The notes beneath the pieces are model-generated. The model did not search any database. It worked only from the letters and a program-made list of their open reading frames with translations, and was not told the DNA's origin. A DNA stretch of 64,000 bases from Pempheris klunzingeri (lineage: Eukaryota; Chordata; Actinopteri; Acropomatiformes; Pempheridae), in NCBI RefSeq assembly GCF_042242105.1, contig NC_092012.1, positions 28,930,978 to 28,994,977 of the forward strand, given 5' to 3'. The stretch's first letter is position 1; the number at the start of each line of letters is the position of its first letter. Made by a program: the position numbers and the translations under genes. Positions 61,101 through 64,000 of this stretch are shown in pieces.

Positions 61101-62726
61101 TGCCTGCAATCTCAGCGGTGATTATGAATGCAGTGAGAGCCGTTATCTGTGATGTTAGCTTACGGCCATCTGCAATAACTTATAGCGATGAGTATCAAAA
61201 AGCTAATAAGCTTAAGCTCAGTGTTACTTCTCAGGTCACCAAGTCTCTCAGATTTTCCTACGTTGAGGATTCCCTCTGCGCTCTTTGGTACATTAGTAGA
61301 GGAACCATCACACATCAGTCTCAGTGCCATTAACAGGTTACAGGACAGCGTCACAGTTTTTCAACGCAGACTGTAAATGTTTCCCAAATGTATATTCATC
61401 CTTTTTCGGATGATAAAAACCATGATAACTGACAACGTTTTGCACCACTTCTTTCCTCTAATGCAGATGTAGTGAAGAAAGTCGATAATATCTGATAGAA
61501 ACATGCTTCATAGACTTCCATCCATAAGAAAAGTATCTTTAAAAAGAAGTTAAATCAGGGGTCCTTAAAGCCTCAAAGATTGTCCTAGTGGACTGTTCAG
61601 CTTTCTGAGTCAGACCCATGGGACAAGACACAGCTTCTGAATTTGGTGTGTGCTGCATTGTTTTGTTGTCCATTTCACATGTGTCAGACAGAAACACGCA
61701 GAACACATCTGTGTCTGCAGCATAAAAAGCATTTGCATCTATGTCTGCATCACTTTTATTGCATGTCTTGCCCTTTAATCAGTACAGCTGTCTACAGCAG
61801 CTGCATGACAGCTCACTTCACTTGCACGTTATGTGTGTGACAGGGACCTGAAGCATATTTTAAGATTTCTTTTTCCTGACTTGTGTGTGTGTGTGTAACT
61901 AGAGCAATTTTGCTTTGTATGTCTGAGATGTGAGTGCCACTGAGTCCACAGCAGGTCCGGTGGCTGAATGTATCGGGCTGCTGTGGATAAGAGGTTTCAT
62001 TCTGGACCTATGGAGGGATGATGTTAAGAATGTACACTGCTTAGTGAAAAATATACACTTCCCCTGACACTGCTATACAAACTAGGCCGTATATGGTGTC
62101 CAGATTTCTGACCGTTTGTGTTCTGGCTCTGGTTTTCTTTCCTGTTACTGCAGGTTGTCGCATACAATCTTACTTTTTCATCAAACATTTTTCTGACTCC
62201 ATCCTTTTGTTTGTGTGTGTGTATTTACAGGACGTGGGCACAGACAATTCCAGGTCGCGTGGAGTTCTTCTCCAGCGAGGGCTCTGACACCTCCTTACCC
62301 ATTCCCATAGTGGCTCTGAGGAATGTGGACGACTCATACCCACCCCAGAAGAAGTCCTTTATGATGCTTAAGTATATGCACGACCACTACCTAGACAAGT
62401 ATGAGTGGTTTATGAGGGCCGATGATGATGTCTACATCAAGAGCGAGAAGCTGGAGAGCTTCCTTCGCAGCCTGAACAGCAGTGAGGCCGTCTTCCTGGG
62501 CCAAACGGGCATGGGTGCCCGGGACGAACTGGGGAAACTGGCCCTGGAGCCTGGGGAGAACTTCTGCATGGGAGGGCCAGGGGTCATCATGAGCCGCGAG
62601 GTCCTCAAGAGGATGGTGCCCCACATCCGAGAGTGTCTGCAGGAGATGTACACCACCCATGAGGACGTGGAGGTGGGCCGGTGTGTCAGGAGGTTTGCCG
62701 GAGTCCAGTGTGTCTGGTCCTATGAG
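58173..62726 (+). CDS. chsy1: Chondroitin sulfate synthase 1, exons 1-2 (3' part outside window)
   Basis: Type II Golgi membrane glycosyltransferase that polymerises alternating GlcA and GalNAc in chondroitin. Exons present: 58173-58483 and 62231-62726 (269 residues; the human protein is 802). Exon 1 encodes MAGRSRRAW, then a signal anchor VLLGLVVGFTLASRLIL and the stem, ending NFLFVGVMTAQKYLNNRAVA. Exon 2 is in phase (R104 split) and holds QTIPGRVEFFSSEGSDTS, the DDD metal-binding motif RADDDVYI at about 168-170, LALEPGENFCMGGPGVIMS and MYTTHEDVEVGRCVRRFAG. The donor after WSYE is GTAAGA. In human a single large third exon follows. The start was chosen by family similarity; no upstream in-frame ATG was found close by. 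Confidence 0.95.
59198..59477. mobile_element. Degenerate hAT-like MITE in chsy1 intron 1
   Basis: TAGGACTACAATTAATCATT at the left and ATTGCTGCAGTGCTA at the right are diverged inverted ends of the same TAGGGCTGCAAC family as the copy at 50564. ATGATTAATCGATTCTAAAA lies near the right end, as expected. Much shorter and more decayed. Confidence 0.5.
59950..60265 (+). mobile_element. Probable 3' end of a non-LTR retrotransposon in chsy1 intron 1
   Basis: An open stretch ending at 60140 reads HPPQLQPVHPAAVWQEIQKY then LPSHHQTTEQRLSSDSETP, the sort of terminal text seen at the 3' end of fish LINE ORFs. It is followed by a short UTR with AAATAAATAAACC. Assignment is from memory. Confidence 0.45.
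60266..62230. other. Remainder of chsy1 intron 1, nothing recognised
   Basis: No exon or repeat with clear ends seen before the exon-2 acceptor at 62229-62230. Short GT runs occur at about 61883-61896 and 62212-62222, the latter just upstream of the acceptor. Confidence 0.5.
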
Positions 62727-63339
62727 GTAAGATGGTTTAATTTTGTTTTCATATCTCACGTTTTATTGACTCCAGAACACGCGTAATTCAGGGTACATAA
62801 CCCAACTAGATTTAAGACTTCACATTTAAGGGAGGGGTAGTATTCTTAGATTCCATGCCACTTGCATATCATTATCTCCTATGTCCACTCTGAATGAAAG
62901 GCCATAAATCTGGGACTTCAGTTGTCTCGGTTTTGTCTGAGAGAGGCCCACAGCGTCGGACTTTAAAAACCCCTGGTCTGCACTGTACAGTGAAGTACTT
63001 GCATTTGGGTGTGTACTTTGGGTCAATACCGAGTATCAATAGGAGTACTTAATCATACCATTAGATTATACAGTTTCTGTTCCATTGCAATGACTTCACA
63101 CTTACATCGGTGTCAGTTATCACTCTGCTGCTGCTCAGATTTCAGGTGTCAGTAGCTGCCACAGAGGATCAGTGTGCCACTTGATGTCATAGGAGGAATA
63201 CAAATGACTGGGAAAGAGTGTATTTTAGTTCCTTTTAATTCGATTAAAATTACAATGTAATCGATTACATTAAATGAATGAAAACAAAAAAAGTAGATTG
63301 TTGCTCGTTGTGGTGTGAGGGTCATTCACCCGACCCATT

Positions 63340-63504
<165 letters not shown>

Positions 63505-64000
63505 CGGCCCAACCTGTAGAAGTATGTGTTAACCAACAACCTGAGCCCCACCCATAAACTTTATTTTTCACCCATAAACTTTACGCATTATAGCAGCTCA
63601 ATAGTCACTGAGTACTGAGACAAGGACTGAGATATCACCTTGAGAGTGAATTCCATCAAAGTAAAGTAGTATAGATGCTGAAGGTGTTAATTGCCAACTT
63701 TCTGTTTCCAGCCTTATAGGCTTTTCTCAAGAGGGATATTTTGACTTGTCACAGTAGGAAAAGCACCAGTGTAAATAATCAAATGAATGAGGGCTGGATT
63801 CCATTTAGGTGCTTTAGTTTCTGGGCATGGCATTGCCAGTGCTGCTTTATTGTCACGACTTACTGGGACAGAACCGTCATTACTGTTAGTAGTAACCCCT
63901 GTGCTTTTCCTACCATGACAAGTCAAAATGTCTGCTGTGAAAAAGGCCTATTCTGCACTGGAGGCTAATGCAAACCATTGAACACTGTACCTGCCGCTTC

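Overview
The window is vertebrate nuclear DNA, almost certainly from a ray-finned (probably percomorph) fish. Genes are split by GT-AG introns. The order SNRPA1 - SELENOS - CHSY1 is a known vertebrate gene neighbourhood. The non-coding DNA is full of teleost-type transposon remnants and microsatellites. Nothing prokaryotic or viral was seen.

Layout. (1) About 0.26-33.2 kb, minus strand: the 5' part of one very large secreted gel-forming mucin gene (MUC5AC/MUC2-like). I traced 30 exons by hand, and every junction keeps the reading frame. A TATA box and signal peptide lie at 33.2 kb. Exons 1-27 encode the D1-D2-D'-D3 (VWD/C8/TIL) assemblies. Exon 30 alone is about 9.95 kb and encodes 20 CysD (WxxW) domains separated by Thr/Pro/Ser linkers. 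Its 3' splice donor is at position 260, so the C-terminal part of the gene lies outside the window. (2) 33.3-42.2 kb: intergenic, with LINE remnants, a piggyBac-like MITE and a textbook hAT insertion. (3) 42.39-48.20 kb, plus: complete snrpa1 (U2 snRNP A'), nine exons, with an unusually long acidic C-terminal tail. (4) 49.54-53.86 kb, plus: complete selenos, six exons, with an in-frame UGA selenocysteine codon and a recognisable SECIS element in the 3' UTR. (5) 58.17 kb to the end, plus: the first two coding exons of chsy1. The large last exon is beyond the window.

Functionally the genes are independent: a mucus-forming secreted polymer, a splicing factor, an ER-membrane selenoprotein and a Golgi glycosaminoglycan polymerase. 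The most notable feature is the mucin CysD/PTS array. Twelve consecutive units have an exact 450-bp period and near-identical sequence. Six further units belong to a distinct subfamily with longer, variable linkers, and two divergent founder-like CysDs sit at the N-terminal end. Exon boundaries were read by eye from splice signals, frame and family knowledge; transposon names rest on terminal structure or remembered family resemblance and are graded accordingly.
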